64,000 bases of DNA from an uncultured Celeribacter sp. (GTDB taxonomy: Bacteria > Pseudomonadota > Alphaproteobacteria > Rhodobacterales > Rhodobacteraceae), in the NCBI RefSeq assembly GCF_963676475.1, contig NZ_OY781106.1:1860001-1924000 (forward strand). The letters are read 5' to 3'. The notes below the pieces were generated by a model that was not told the DNA's origin, ran no database searches, and saw only the letters and a program-made list of their open reading frames with translations. The position numbers were made by a program, and so were the translations under genes. Below are positions 9,228-18,253 of the stretch, in pieces; position 1 is the stretch's first letter, and each line of letters begins with the position of its first letter.

Positions 9228-9995
9228 TCAGCGCGCCATTTCGAGACGCAACATCTCTTTCAACTCTTCGAACGACAGATCGCTGTCCTCGGCCATGCGG
9301 AGCATGCCGAAACTCACATGCGCCATGTCCTGATAATAGGCGGTATAGGCGTAATTCGTCGCCGCGCCTGCCACAGCGCCCAGAACCGGAACGGTCTGCG
9401 CCGCCAGTTTTTGCCCCAAAACCACCGAGAGACGCGGCGCGACCTTGGCGATAATCCCGTTCAGCGTGGCCCCCGTTAACGTGGTGCGCGCGGCGATAAA
9501 GCCGAGATCGGCGCCATCGTCGTCTTCCAGAGGCCCTGCGGCGGCGAAAACCTGAATACAGGCCTTGCGCACATCGTCGCGGGAGGGATCAAAGCCGTGA
9601 TCTTCGGCGACGCCCTGGATCGCGTGGAGCAGTACGGTCGTGGTGACCGGCAATTCCGCCAAAGCGGTCGGCAGCCCGCCGACACCGCCCACGGCGCCCA
9701 GCCCCGAGGTCACCGCCCGCGACATCCAAGTGCCGCCTTTGACCGAGCGCCGCCCCCGTGCCGCGCCGTCAAACGCCAGTTCCAGCGCAGAGAGCGTCGC
9801 GCCATCAAGTTGATTTCTGATCTTGTCAGGAAGCTTGCCGAACAGCCCGTCCGCCGTGCCGCCGACAATGTTGAGCAATTGCATGCCGGGATGGTTCGCA
9901 CGTTTCAGCCGCCGTGCCAAAGCGCGGATCGCCTCCGGCGTCGGAGCTTGCAACACGGCATGTGCGCCATCGGTGAGGGTCGGCAATTTTTCCAT
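9228..9995 (-). CDS. EcsC family protein
   Basis: This 255-residue protein resembles the EcsC family, named after the third gene of a Bacillus ABC transporter locus; its function is unclear. Recognisable parts are the Gly/Ala-rich segment AVTSGLGAVGGVGGLPTALAELPVTTTVLLHAIQGVAEDHGFDP and the C-terminal VPVLGAVAGAATNYAYTAYYQDMAH. The hydrophobic stretches are amphipathic rather than clear membrane spans. It converges with ptsP and is followed on the same strand by nothing closer than that gene's tail. No ABC transporter genes are adjacent. Confidence 0.75.
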   Translation of the reverse strand: MEKLPTLTDGAHAVLQAPTPEAIRALARRLKRANHPGMQLLNIVGGTADGLFGKLPDKIRNQLDGATLSALELAFDGAARGRRSVKGGTWMSRAVTSGLGAVGGVGGLPTALAELPVTTTVLLHAIQGVAEDHGFDPSRDDVRKACIQVFAAAGPLEDDDGADLGFIAARTTLTGATLNGIIAKVAPRLSVVLGQKLAAQTVPVLGAVAGAATNYAYTAYYQDMAHVSFGMLRMAEDSDLSFEELKEMLRLEMAR

Positions 9996-10010
9996 GCCTC
10001 ATAGATGGGG

Positions 10011-10502
10011 TCAGTCGTCCTTATGGACAAGCCCCTCGACCCCGTCCCAGGCCCCAAGACGCAAAGCCACGCCCAAAACCCGGTCTGGGTTGGTCGGGGG
10101 CGGCATTTCGACATGGTCGAGTTTTTCAAATCCGAAACGGGAATAATAGGGGGCATCGCCCACCAACATCACCCGCTCCCAGCCAAGCCGCACCGCCTCT
10201 GCCATCGACTCATTCATCAGCAATCCGCCCAAGCCCTCGCCCTGACGGGTGTGGTGCACGGCGATGGGGCCCAACAAAAGCGCGCGATGCTCGCCCGCGC
10301 CGATGCGAATGGGCCAATAGCGGATCGCGGCGGCCAGAACGCCATGCTCATCGCGCGCCAAAAGGCAGAGATCCGTGACCTTTTCGACCCCATCGCGCAG
10401 ACGATAGGAGGACAAAAGCTCACGCCCCGGCGCAAAACAAGTGTCGTAGAGGGCTTCGACCTCCCAAAGATCGTCCGGCGTTTCTGTCTCGATCCGATAC
10501 AC
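10011..10502 (-). CDS. GNAT family N-acetyltransferase
   Basis: This is a predicted acetyl-CoA dependent acyltransferase of 163 residues. The acetyl-CoA binding motif A is visible as LGPIAVHHTRQGEGLGGLLM (residues about 77-96), where RQGEGLG is the Q/RxxGxG/A pyrophosphate loop. YYSRFGFEKL downstream is typical of YhbS-like members. The gene starts with GTG, preceded by AAAGGG. The stop lies 15 bp upstream of the EcsC-family start, so the two genes are probably cotranscribed. The acceptor substrate is unknown. Confidence 0.82.
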   Translation of the reverse strand: MYRIETETPDDLWEVEALYDTCFAPGRELLSSYRLRDGVEKVTDLCLLARDEHGVLAAAIRYWPIRIGAGEHRALLLGPIAVHHTRQGEGLGGLLMNESMAEAVRLGWERVMLVGDAPYYSRFGFEKLDHVEMPPPTNPDRVLGVALRLGAWDGVEGLVHKDD

Positions 10503-10619
10503 GCGTATCCCTTTCTCAGCGCACAGATTTTGCGCGCGGATTTGGCTCGGATTTCTGCTATCACAGCCCTAAATGGTGAGCAACGCGAAGAAAACGCGAG
10601 ACAGAGGACATAGCCCAAG

Positions 10620-11204
10620 ATGTATTACCGCCCCAGCGATGGTCACAACCTGCCGCATAACCCGTTCAACGCCATCGTATCGCCGCGCCCCATTGGCTGG
10701 ATTTCGACACGCGCCTCGTCCGGACATGAAAACCTTGCGCCCTACTCGTTTTTCAACGCAGTCGCCTATGTGCCGCCGCAGGTGATGTTTGCCTCGATCG
10801 GCTCGAAAGACACGCTGCGCAATCTGCGTGAGACCGGCGAGTTTTGCGTCAACCTGGTGGGCGCCGACCAGATCGCGGTGATGAATGCCTCCTCTGCCGC
10901 ACTTGAATTCGAGGAAGACGAGCTCACCCAATCCGGCGCGCTGCGTGCGCCCTGTCGTGAGATTGCCTGTTCGCGGGTCGAGGATGCGCCGGCCTCCTTA
11001 GAATGCAAGATGACCCAGATCGTACAGCTCGCAGGCAAGGACAATCACGTGGTCTTTGGCGAAGTCGTCGGCATCCACATCCGCCCTGACCTGATTGTGG
11101 ACGGGCGGTTCGATGTGGTGAAAGCCCGCATGCTGTCGCGTCTGGGCTATCGCGATTACGCCGAGGTCACGAAAGTTTTTGAACTGACGCGTCCGAATGA
11201 CTGA
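10620..11204 (+). CDS. Flavin reductase family protein (FMN-binding split barrel)
   Basis: This 194-residue protein belongs to the flavin-reductase-like FMN-binding family, which binds FMN and in some members supplies reduced flavin to monooxygenases. It shows VSPRPIGWISTR, NLAPYSFFNAVAY and a long barrel with FCVNLV. The C-terminal VKARMLSRLGYRDYAEV is usual for the DIM6/NTAB-like subgroup. No partner monooxygenase is adjacent. It is divergent from the GNAT gene (about 117 bp between the starts) and is followed by a repeat motif and a bidirectional terminator. Confidence 0.88.
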   Translation: MYYRPSDGHNLPHNPFNAIVSPRPIGWISTRASSGHENLAPYSFFNAVAYVPPQVMFASIGSKDTLRNLRETGEFCVNLVGADQIAVMNASSAALEFEEDELTQSGALRAPCREIACSRVEDAPASLECKMTQIVQLAGKDNHVVFGEVVGIHIRPDLIVDGRFDVVKARMLSRLGYRDYAEVTKVFELTRPND

Positions 11205-11210
11205 GCTTAT

Positions 11211-11235
11211 TTGAGTATTTTACATACAATGCATA
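11211..11235 (+). repeat. Degenerate copy of CTGAGTATTT repeat
   Basis: TTGAGTATTTTACATACAAT resembles the 25-26 bp motif at 26239 and 40557. As at those sites, it lies just after a stop codon and just before a terminator. Confidence 0.45.
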
Positions 11236-11239
11236 TGAA

Positions 11240-11278
11240 AAAAGGGGCCGCAATTTTGATTTTGCGGCCCCTTTTCTT
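11240..11278. terminator. Bidirectional terminator
   Basis: GGGGCCGCAA/TTGCGGCCCC forms a 10-bp stem with AAAA on the left and TTTTCTT on the right, between the convergent flavin reductase and SulP genes. Confidence 0.88.
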
Positions 11279-11295
11279 GTCTTTATCGAACCAAG

Positions 11296-12903
11296 TCAGT
11301 GCCCGCCCAAAACACCGGTGCGTACGACATAATCGGTGGCGATCTGGTAATCGGGATCATCGTCGCTATCGACCATCAGGTGACCGGCGTTGGACAGAAG
11401 TCTGTGACAATCGCGACTGAGATGGCGCAGCTGGATTTCCTTGCCCAGCGCTTCGTATTTCGCAGCGAGGCTTTCGATGGCGTTGAGCGCGGATTGATCG
11501 GCGACGCGGCTGTCGGCGAAATCGACGATCACCATGGAAGGATCATTCGCCGGGTCAAACATCTCAAGAAACCCCTCGGCGGAACCGAAGAACAGCGGGC
11601 CCTGGATTTGGTAGACCTTCGCGCCCTCGGGGCTCTCGTAGGTCTTGGCGTGGATGCGGGATGCGTTCTGCCAGGCATAGGCCAGCGCGGAGACGATGAC
11701 CCCCACGACCACGGCGACCGCGAGGTCTTCGAGCACGGTGACGACAGTCACAAGCACGATGACGAAGGCATCCACACGGGGCACTTTGCGCATCACGTTG
11801 AAGGAGTTCCACGCGAAGGTGCCGATCACCACCATGAACATCACGCCCACCAGAGCGGCGAGCGGGATTTGTTCGATGAGCGGCGAGGCCACCACGATGA
11901 ACAGCAAAAGAAACAGCGCTGCCGTGATGCCTGCCAGACGCGTGCGCCCGCCGGATTTCACGTTGATCATCGACTGGCCAATCATGGCGCAGCCGCCCAT
12001 GGAGCCGAAGAAGCCGGAGATCACATTGCCTGCGCCCTGCGCCAGACATTCTTGCGACACGCCACCGCGTTCGCCCTTGATCTCGCCCACGAGGTTGAGC
12101 GTCAGAAGGCTCTCAATGAGGCCCACAGCCGCCGCGATCAGCGCATAAGGCAGGATGATTTTCAGCGTCGCGAGGAAACTGTCCATGCTCTCGAACATCG
12201 GCACGGACGGGATGTGGAAGGTCGGAAGACCGCCCTTGATCTGCGCCATATCACCAACGCGCGGCACGTCGATGCCAAAGGCGATCACCACCACGGCGGT
12301 GATCAGAATGCCCGCGAGCGGCGCCGGGATGATATTCGTGACTTTCGGCAGGAAATGCACCACGGCCATGGTCAAGCCGACAAGCCCGAGCATGATGATC
12401 AAAGGCATGCCGGTCATATAGTTGTCAGTGCCGGGCACTTTGAACTGCGTGAGCTGGGCGAGGAAAATGACGATCGCCAGCCCGTTCACAAATCCCAACA
12501 TCACCGGATGCGGCACGAGGCGGATGAACTTGCCGAGGCGGAAAATGCCAGCAAGGATTTGCAGAATGCCCATGAGGACGACGGTGGCAAAGAGGTATTC
12601 GACGCCATGTTCGACCACGAGAGAGACGAACACCACGGCGATGGCCCCGGTCGCGCCAGAGATCATCCCCGGACGCCCACCGAAGACGGCGGTCACAAGC
12701 CCCATGATGAAGGCGGCGTAAAGCCCCACAAGCGGGTGGACATGCGCCACGAAAGCAAAGGCCACGGCTTCGGGCACCAGCGCCAAGGCCACGGTGAGGC
12801 CCGAAAGCACATCGGTTTTCGCCTGCGCGGGCGTCAGTTTGGTCGATGTGGTTCCGGAAATAGACAGGTTCTTCGCGAAAGACGCGAGTGCGGATTGGAT
12901 CAC
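11296..12903 (-). CDS. SulP family anion transporter with STAS domain
   Basis: This is an inner-membrane secondary transporter of the SLC26/SulP family, whose members move sulfate, bicarbonate or dicarboxylates. The transmembrane part (about residues 25-420) has roughly a dozen hydrophobic segments, including DVLSGLTVALALVPEAVAFAF near the start and the GGRPGMISGATGA stretch. A cytoplasmic STAS domain (about 435-520) follows, with IVDFADSRVADQSALNAIESL. The 535-residue length and early STAS fit the short bacterial group that contains both bicarbonate and sulfate carriers, so I leave the substrate open. It starts with GTG behind GGGAG. No sulfur or carbonic anhydrase genes flank it. Confidence 0.88.
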   Translation of the reverse strand: MIQSALASFAKNLSISGTTSTKLTPAQAKTDVLSGLTVALALVPEAVAFAFVAHVHPLVGLYAAFIMGLVTAVFGGRPGMISGATGAIAVVFVSLVVEHGVEYLFATVVLMGILQILAGIFRLGKFIRLVPHPVMLGFVNGLAIVIFLAQLTQFKVPGTDNYMTGMPLIIMLGLVGLTMAVVHFLPKVTNIIPAPLAGILITAVVVIAFGIDVPRVGDMAQIKGGLPTFHIPSVPMFESMDSFLATLKIILPYALIAAAVGLIESLLTLNLVGEIKGERGGVSQECLAQGAGNVISGFFGSMGGCAMIGQSMINVKSGGRTRLAGITAALFLLLFIVVASPLIEQIPLAALVGVMFMVVIGTFAWNSFNVMRKVPRVDAFVIVLVTVVTVLEDLAVAVVVGVIVSALAYAWQNASRIHAKTYESPEGAKVYQIQGPLFFGSAEGFLEMFDPANDPSMVIVDFADSRVADQSALNAIESLAAKYEALGKEIQLRHLSRDCHRLLSNAGHLMVDSDDDPDYQIATDYVVRTGVLGGH

Positions 12904-13022
12904 GGGAGGCTCCCAGATGTCAGGAAATGCGTTTGGCCCCTCTTAGCGCGATTGTCGCATGAGCGCAAAGGCAGACCCCGCGCCTCTGGCCCTCGTGACT
13001 TGATCGCAACAGATTTGGCGCT

Positions 13023-13652
13023 TCAATCGACCAATTGCGCAGCAATAAGGCCCCGGAGCGAGTTCCCGACCCAGAGACGCGTCGCCGCGCGCAGGTCTGC
13101 CTCGGTCAACACCGCCTCTCGCACACGGCCCTCGGCCAGCATTTCTTCGCGCAGCACTCCGGGCAGGAGACCAGAGGACAAGGCGGGGGTCAGCATCTCG
13201 CCCCCCAGCTCCAGAAACACATTGGTGATCGTGCCTTCGCAGATCTCGCCACGCGTGTTGAGAAACACCACCTCGTCGATGCCTTCGGGCAATACGGCGC
13301 GGGCTTGATCGTAGAGGCTGCGCTCCGTCGTTTTGACCGCGAGCCACGGGTCCGCAGGGTCAAGGCGGGTCTCATGCAACTGCACGCGGAAGACAGGTTT
13401 TGAGGGGACAAGCGGCGCGTCTTGCAGGTCAAACGCTCCCGCTCGGTCCAACGTCAAACGCATCCGGCGCGGGGTCTCGGCGTGAAACGCGGCTGTGAGG
13501 CGCTCAGCCTCCAACGGATCGAACGGCACGTCCAACTTCGTCGCCGTGCGCGCCATCCGTGCGAGGTGCCGTGCCCCCCGCGTCATGCCTTGCCCCGGCA
13601 CATAGCCAAAGGTCTCGATGATGCGGAAACTGTCGTTCGCAACGCCGCTCAT
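13023..13652 (-). CDS. pabC: Aminotransferase class IV, probable 4-amino-4-deoxychorismate lyase
   Basis: This PLP-fold type IV enzyme of 209 residues probably converts 4-amino-4-deoxychorismate to p-aminobenzoate and pyruvate in folate synthesis. HLARMARTATKL near residue 30 and the segment DEVVFLNTRGEICEGTITNVFLE, with the conserved E...T.N phosphate/cofactor site, support the fold. PALSSGLLPGVLREEML follows. It is shorter than many class IV enzymes. The assignment to PabC rests mainly on the 4-base overlap with pabB just upstream. Confidence 0.82.
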   Translation of the reverse strand: MSGVANDSFRIIETFGYVPGQGMTRGARHLARMARTATKLDVPFDPLEAERLTAAFHAETPRRMRLTLDRAGAFDLQDAPLVPSKPVFRVQLHETRLDPADPWLAVKTTERSLYDQARAVLPEGIDEVVFLNTRGEICEGTITNVFLELGGEMLTPALSSGLLPGVLREEMLAEGRVREAVLTEADLRAATRLWVGNSLRGLIAAQLVD

Positions 13653-14767
13653 GACAAAGCCCCCAAATCGGCAAAGCGGGATTTCAACAGCGCCTCGTCA
13701 TATTCCGACTGCGCCTCGCTGTCATAGACCACGCCGCCGCCAACATGCAGCCGCGCGTGGCCTTGCGCCATCTCAAGCGTGCGGATCGCCACGTTGAAGG
13801 ACGACCGCCCATCCGGCGCGGCCCAGCCGATGGAGCCGCAATAATGCCCGCGTGGCCCGGCCTCCAATTCATGAATGATCTGCATCGCGCGAATCTTCGG
13901 CGCGCCGGTGACAGAGCCACAGGGGAAGAGCGCACGGAAACGATCATAAAGCCCGATGTCCGGCAACAACCGCGCGGTGACGGTCGAGGTCATCTGATGC
14001 ACCGTGGCATAGCTTTCGATCTCAAAGAGCTTCGGCACTTTGACCGATCCCACCTCGGAGACCCGCGACAGGTCATTGCGCAGAAGATCGACGATCATCA
14101 GGTTCTCGGCCTGATTTTTCTCTGAGCCGCGCAACCACTCTTTCGACGCAGCATCTTTCTCAGACGTCGCACCACGCGGCACGGTGCCCTTCATCGGGCG
14201 CACGGTGATGCCGCCCGCCCCGTCGGTCTCATAGAACAGCTCTGGCGAGCGCGACAGCACTGCCGTGCCATCGGGCCTTTCGATCAGGGCGCCGTGACCC
14301 ACCGGCTGGCGCGCCTTGAGCCGGTCATAAAGCGCGCGCGCTGTGAGATCGGAGATGAGCGCCAGCGGAAAGGTCAGGTTCGCTTGATAGATGTCTCCCG
14401 CACGGATGTAACGCGCCACGGCGTCAAAGGCCTCCGCATAGCGCGTTGTGTCCCAGAGGGGGTGCTTGTCCGTGGAGCCTTTATTCAAACTCTCTCGGGT
14501 GGGGAGAGGCTCAGGCGCCTCGTAAATCCCAACTTCCAGCAAAGGCACATCGCGCGTCTCGGGCAACAAGGGCAAAAGCCGCGGCTCGAAACAATAGCCC
14601 AGCTCATAGGAAAACGCGCCCGCGATCCAGAAGCCCTCGGAAAGAGCCCTCTCCAGCCGCGCAAACGCCTCCGCGACCTCGCCCGGGGTATGGGCAAAGA
14701 CCGTCTCTTTCGGCTTTTGGAACAGGCTTCCGCCTTGCAACGGCCCCGTGTCGAATTCGATCCGCAT
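13649..14767 (-). CDS. pabB: Aminodeoxychorismate synthase component I
   Basis: PabB aminates chorismate to 4-amino-4-deoxychorismate with ammonia from the glutamine amidotransferase subunit PabA. Of 372 residues, the chorismate-binding domain fills the C-terminal two thirds: IRAGDIYQANLTFPL, the MKGTVPRGA motif with the Lys that distinguishes PabB from anthranilate synthase, LLRNDLSRV, and CGSVTGAPKIRAMQII. I chose the ATG at 14767 preceded by GGGGGTGAG; an upstream ATG at 14905 would add 46 atypical residues. It overlaps pabC by ATGA, indicating translational coupling. PabA is not in the window. Confidence 0.92.
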   Translation of the reverse strand: MRIEFDTGPLQGGSLFQKPKETVFAHTPGEVAEAFARLERALSEGFWIAGAFSYELGYCFEPRLLPLLPETRDVPLLEVGIYEAPEPLPTRESLNKGSTDKHPLWDTTRYAEAFDAVARYIRAGDIYQANLTFPLALISDLTARALYDRLKARQPVGHGALIERPDGTAVLSRSPELFYETDGAGGITVRPMKGTVPRGATSEKDAASKEWLRGSEKNQAENLMIVDLLRNDLSRVSEVGSVKVPKLFEIESYATVHQMTSTVTARLLPDIGLYDRFRALFPCGSVTGAPKIRAMQIIHELEAGPRGHYCGSIGWAAPDGRSSFNVAIRTLEMAQGHARLHVGGGVVYDSEAQSEYDEALLKSRFADLGALS

Positions 14768-14951
14768 CTCACCCCCGGCGTGTTCGGACGCGCAGCGTTC
14801 TACGGCGGACACCCCCACTTTGGCAAGCACACCCGCGCCTGCTGTCGCACATCTCCTGAGCCTTGTCTTCCGCATCTTTTCCCAATTGCCCCTTGCGCGC
14901 CGCATTGCAGCGCAGCAAGGTTGGGCCGAACAGACGATGCAAGAGGCGGAT

Positions 14952-15836
14952 ATGACAGAGAAACAGCGTGTGATCGGCGTGATGGGCGGCTCCGGTGTCT
15001 ATGAGATCGACGGGTTGGAGGAGGCCACATGGCAGACGGTTGAAACGCCGTGGGGCGATCCGTCTGACGCGCTTCTGACCGGCACGTTGGACGGCGTCAA
15101 AATGGTTTTCCTGCCCCGCCACGGGCGCGGGCATGTGCACTCGCCGTCAACCGTCAACTACCGCGCCAATATTGATGCGATGAAACAAATGGGGGTGACG
15201 GACCTGTTTTCCGTCTCCGCCGTCGGCTCGTTCCGCGAAGAGATGGCGCCCGGTGATTTCGTCATCGTCGATCAGTTCATCGACCGGACCTTTGCGCGAG
15301 AAAAATCCTTCTTCGGCACCGGCTGTGTTGCGCATGTCTCGGTCGCCCATCCCGTCTGCGAACGGCTGTCGGGGATTGCCTATGAGGCGGCGCGTGCGAC
15401 GGGGGTGACGGTTCATAAGGGCGGCACCTATCTGGCCATGGAGGGCCCGCAGTTTTCTTCGATCTCTGAGAGCAAAATGTATCGCGAGAGCTGGGGCTGT
15501 GATGTGATCGGCATGACCAACATGCCGGAGGCGAAACTCGCCCGCGAGGCGGAGATTTGCTACGCCTCTATTGCCATGGTCACCGATTACGACAGCTGGC
15601 ACCCGGATCATGGCGCGGTGCAGATCACCGACATTCTCGCGACGCTCAAGGCCAACACCGCGCATGCAAAATCCCTCGTCGCGGCGCTTCCGGGGCTTTT
15701 GGGGGGCGTCTATGCCCCCTGCGAACATGGCTGCGACCGCGCGTTGGACTACGCAATCATGACCGCGCCGGAGAAACGCGATCCCGAGGTGGTCGAAAAA
15801 CTTGCGACCGTCGCGGGGCGGGTATTGAACGGCTGA
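14952..15836 (+). CDS. mtnP: S-methyl-5'-thioadenosine phosphorylase
   Basis: MtnP splits methylthioadenosine with phosphate into adenine and 5-methylthioribose-1-phosphate, starting methionine salvage and releasing adenine. The 294-residue protein has GVMGGSGVYEIDGLE at the start, the phosphate-site motif LPRHGRGH, VSAVGS, and the nucleoside-site block GGTYLAMEGPQFSSISES followed by GMTNMPEA and a late SWHPDHG. The ATG at 14952 begins MTEKQRVIG, the family start. Three bases separate it from the next gene, and apt is four genes downstream in the same run. Confidence 0.95.
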   Translation: MTEKQRVIGVMGGSGVYEIDGLEEATWQTVETPWGDPSDALLTGTLDGVKMVFLPRHGRGHVHSPSTVNYRANIDAMKQMGVTDLFSVSAVGSFREEMAPGDFVIVDQFIDRTFAREKSFFGTGCVAHVSVAHPVCERLSGIAYEAARATGVTVHKGGTYLAMEGPQFSSISESKMYRESWGCDVIGMTNMPEAKLAREAEICYASIAMVTDYDSWHPDHGAVQITDILATLKANTAHAKSLVAALPGLLGGVYAPCEHGCDRALDYAIMTAPEKRDPEVVEKLATVAGRVLNG

Positions 15837-15839
15837 GCC

Positions 15840-17099
15840 ATGCGCATTCTGATCCTCGGCGCCGATGGCTTCATCGGACGGCATATCGCGGTGCATTTTC
15901 GGACCAAGGGCGATCATGTCATCGCCTCCGCCCGACGGGTGTCGCGGCTGTCGCGCATGGGGTTTGACACGCTGCGGTGCGATCTGGCGTCCCCCGAGGC
16001 CAGCACGCCCGCGTTCTGGCGTGAAAACCTGCGTGACGTTGATGCGGTGGTTTACGCAGCAGGGCTTTTGACCGGATCGGAGGCACGGTTTCAGGCCGTC
16101 CATGTCACGGCGCTTCAGGCCCTGTTGCAAACCCGTCCCCAAACCTGCCCCGCGCTCTTTCTCTCGGCTGTCGGTATCGACGAAATCGACACCCCGTTTG
16201 CCCGCTACCGGCGCGACAGCGAGCGGATTTGCCGGGAGGAGGATGCGATCATTCTGCGCGCAGGGCTGGTTCTCGGGGACACCTCCTATGGCGGCTCGTC
16301 TTTGGCGAGGGCGCTCGCTGCCCTGCCCCTGATCACACCGCAGATCGGAGATGGTCAACAGGCGTTCAATCCGATCCATGCGGCGGATTTGGCCCAAAGC
16401 ATCGACGACCTGTTGTCCCGCGCGCAACCCGGCCAATATGAGATTGGCGGGACGGAAACCGTCACCCAAAAGGACATGCTGACAGCCTATCGAAGTTGGC
16501 TGGGTCTCGGACGCAGTGTGGCCCTGCCCCTGCCGCGTTGGCTTGCGCGAGGGATCGGCTGGGTCGGCGACCGGATGCGACTTGGCCCGATTTCCTCGAC
16601 GGCCGTCGATCAGCTCGACGCTGGCGTGTGCGCCACGGTGATCCTGCCCGAAAACAGCCCGCCCGCGCGAGGCTTCACGCAATTTCTCAATGCCCGTCCC
16701 GCTGGCACCCAGGACCTCTGGCACGCGCGGCTCTATCTGCTGCGCCCGCTGTTGCGCCTCACGCTGGCGTTCTTGTGGTTGTTTTCTGCGGGGCTCGGGC
16801 TCTTTCTCACCCCCGAGACCTTCCTGCCGCTGCTGCCCGGCGCACCTTGGCCCGATGGCATCTCCGTCTTGATGGCGCGGCTTGGCGGCGTGGTGGATTT
16901 GGCTTTGGGGTTGGCGTTACTGCGGGGCTGGCGGCCCCAACTGATCGCCGCCGCGCAGTTTGCCATGGTCGCCACCTACACGCTGGCCTTTACCTTTTTG
17001 GTCCCGGCGCTCTGGCTGTTGCCTTTGGGCGGGCTGCTCAAGAACCTGCCGATTTTGGTGCTCATCGCGATCTCCGCCATATTAGAGGACGAACGCTGA
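15840..17099 (+). CDS. NAD(P)-binding epimerase-like protein fused to DoxX-like membrane domain
   Basis: This 419-residue two-part protein has an extended-SDR Rossmann domain at residues 1 to about 290, starting with ILGADGFIGRHIA (GxxGxxG) and containing VVYAAGLLTG and ILRAGLVLGD. It lacks an obvious YxxxK, so it is closer to atypical NDUFA9/NmrA-like SDRs than to catalytic dehydrogenases. The C-terminal 120 residues hold four hydrophobic segments like DoxX/DUF4281 proteins. Such fusions are known in proteobacteria but their function is not established. It starts 3 bp after mtnP and overlaps the next gene by one base. Confidence 0.78.
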   Translation: MRILILGADGFIGRHIAVHFRTKGDHVIASARRVSRLSRMGFDTLRCDLASPEASTPAFWRENLRDVDAVVYAAGLLTGSEARFQAVHVTALQALLQTRPQTCPALFLSAVGIDEIDTPFARYRRDSERICREEDAIILRAGLVLGDTSYGGSSLARALAALPLITPQIGDGQQAFNPIHAADLAQSIDDLLSRAQPGQYEIGGTETVTQKDMLTAYRSWLGLGRSVALPLPRWLARGIGWVGDRMRLGPISSTAVDQLDAGVCATVILPENSPPARGFTQFLNARPAGTQDLWHARLYLLRPLLRLTLAFLWLFSAGLGLFLTPETFLPLLPGAPWPDGISVLMARLGGVVDLALGLALLRGWRPQLIAAAQFAMVATYTLAFTFLVPALWLLPLGGLLKNLPILVLIAISAILEDER

Positions 17100-17587
17100 T
17101 GGATTGGTATCTCATCGCAAAATGGCTCCATATTCTGAGCTCCACCGTGCTCTTCGGCACCGGCATGGGCACCGCGTTTCAGATGGTGTGGGCCATGCAT
17201 CTCCATGCCCGCACCGGACGGGTCGAAACAGTCCATTCCGTGGCCTCGGGCGTGGTCATGGCTGATTGGCTTTTCACCACACCCGCCGGTGTTTTCCAGC
17301 CTTTGTCCGGTCTCTGGCTCATCCATCTGGCGGGCTATTCGCTGTTTGAGCCTTGGTTGATTGCCACCTATGCGCTCTACATTCTTGCCTTTTGCGCCTG
17401 GGCCCCGGTCGTGCATCTGCAAATCCGCATCCGTGATCTGGCGGCCGACGCGGCTGCGCAACAAAAGCCTTTGCCCGAACAGGCGCTGCGCTATTATCGC
17501 ATCTGGTTTGCTCTGGGCTGGCCTGCTTTTATCGCGTTGATCTGTGTCTTTTGGCTCATGATCTCCAAACCCGATCTCGGTTTTTGA
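17099..17587 (+). CDS. DUF2269 family integral membrane protein
   Basis: This is a 162-residue membrane protein of unknown function. It has four predicted spans: residues 6-28, about 48-70, 77-100 and 135-155. WLHILSSTVLFGTGMGTAF at the N-terminus, with His in the first span, and the RYYRIWFALGWPAF stretch near the end fit DUF2269. Its ATG overlaps the stop of the preceding gene as TGATG, so it is translationally coupled to the SDR-DoxX fusion. Confidence 0.8.
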   Translation: MDWYLIAKWLHILSSTVLFGTGMGTAFQMVWAMHLHARTGRVETVHSVASGVVMADWLFTTPAGVFQPLSGLWLIHLAGYSLFEPWLIATYALYILAFCAWAPVVHLQIRIRDLAADAAAQQKPLPEQALRYYRIWFALGWPAFIALICVFWLMISKPDLGF

Positions 17588-17598
17588 AAGGAACACAT

Positions 17599-18225
17599 AT
17601 GCCCTTTGAGCTTTGGCTGGCCTTCGTCGCCGCCTCCACCGCTTTGCTGATGATCCCCGGCCCGACGATCCTCTTGGTGCTCTCCTATGCGCTCACCCAG
17701 GGCAAACGTGTCGCCGTGGCCACGGCTTTGGGTGTCGCACTTGGGGATTTCATTGCCATGAGTGCCTCGCTTCTGGGCCTTGGCGCTTTGGTGATGGCGT
17801 CGGCCACGGCCTTTACCGTGCTCAAATGGGCGGGGGCCGTGTATCTGTTCTACCTTGGCTTCAAAATGTTGAAATCCGCACCGCAGGCGTCTCTGGGGGC
17901 GGTCGAACAGATGGGGCATGTCAGCTCCAAGCACGTTTTCCTTCACGCGAGCGCCGTCACCGCGCTGAACCCGAAATCCATCGGCTTTTTCATCGCCTTC
18001 GTGCCGCAGTTCCTCACGCCCGGCGCGCCGCTTGCGCCGCAATTCACGCTGCTCATTGCCACCTTCGTGGGCCTCGCCACGCTCAATGCGTTGGCCTATG
18101 CGCTTCTTGCCAGTGTCATGCGCAAACGCATCCAGCGCCCGCGTGTGATGCGCAACATGACCCGCGCGGGCGGTGTGGCGCTTTTGGGCATGGGCGCCTT
18201 GACCGCCACGCTACGCCGTGCCTGA
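17599..18225 (+). CDS. LysE/RhtB family translocator
   Basis: This is an inner-membrane exporter of the LysE superfamily, which exports amino acids and related metabolites by proton exchange. Its 208 residues form six predicted spans. The diagnostic stretch MIPGPTILLVLSYALTQGKR (residues 18-37) leads into GVALGDF, and TALNPKSIGFFIAFVPQF lies mid-protein. The ATG follows AAAGGA with 7-base spacing. The substrate cannot be read from sequence; the position between mtnP and apt hints at a purine or methionine-related compound, but that is only context. Confidence 0.88.
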   Translation: MPFELWLAFVAASTALLMIPGPTILLVLSYALTQGKRVAVATALGVALGDFIAMSASLLGLGALVMASATAFTVLKWAGAVYLFYLGFKMLKSAPQASLGAVEQMGHVSSKHVFLHASAVTALNPKSIGFFIAFVPQFLTPGAPLAPQFTLLIATFVGLATLNALAYALLASVMRKRIQRPRVMRNMTRAGGVALLGMGALTATLRRA

Positions 18226-18253
18226 CCTCACCGCCTCAGCCAAAGGACACACC

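Noticed and set aside
11299..13308. Long plus-strand frame opposite sulP and pabC
   Set aside because: It crosses the ends of two well-supported genes and its product is a His/Asp/Arg-rich low-complexity sequence, a shadow of hydrophobic transporter codons.
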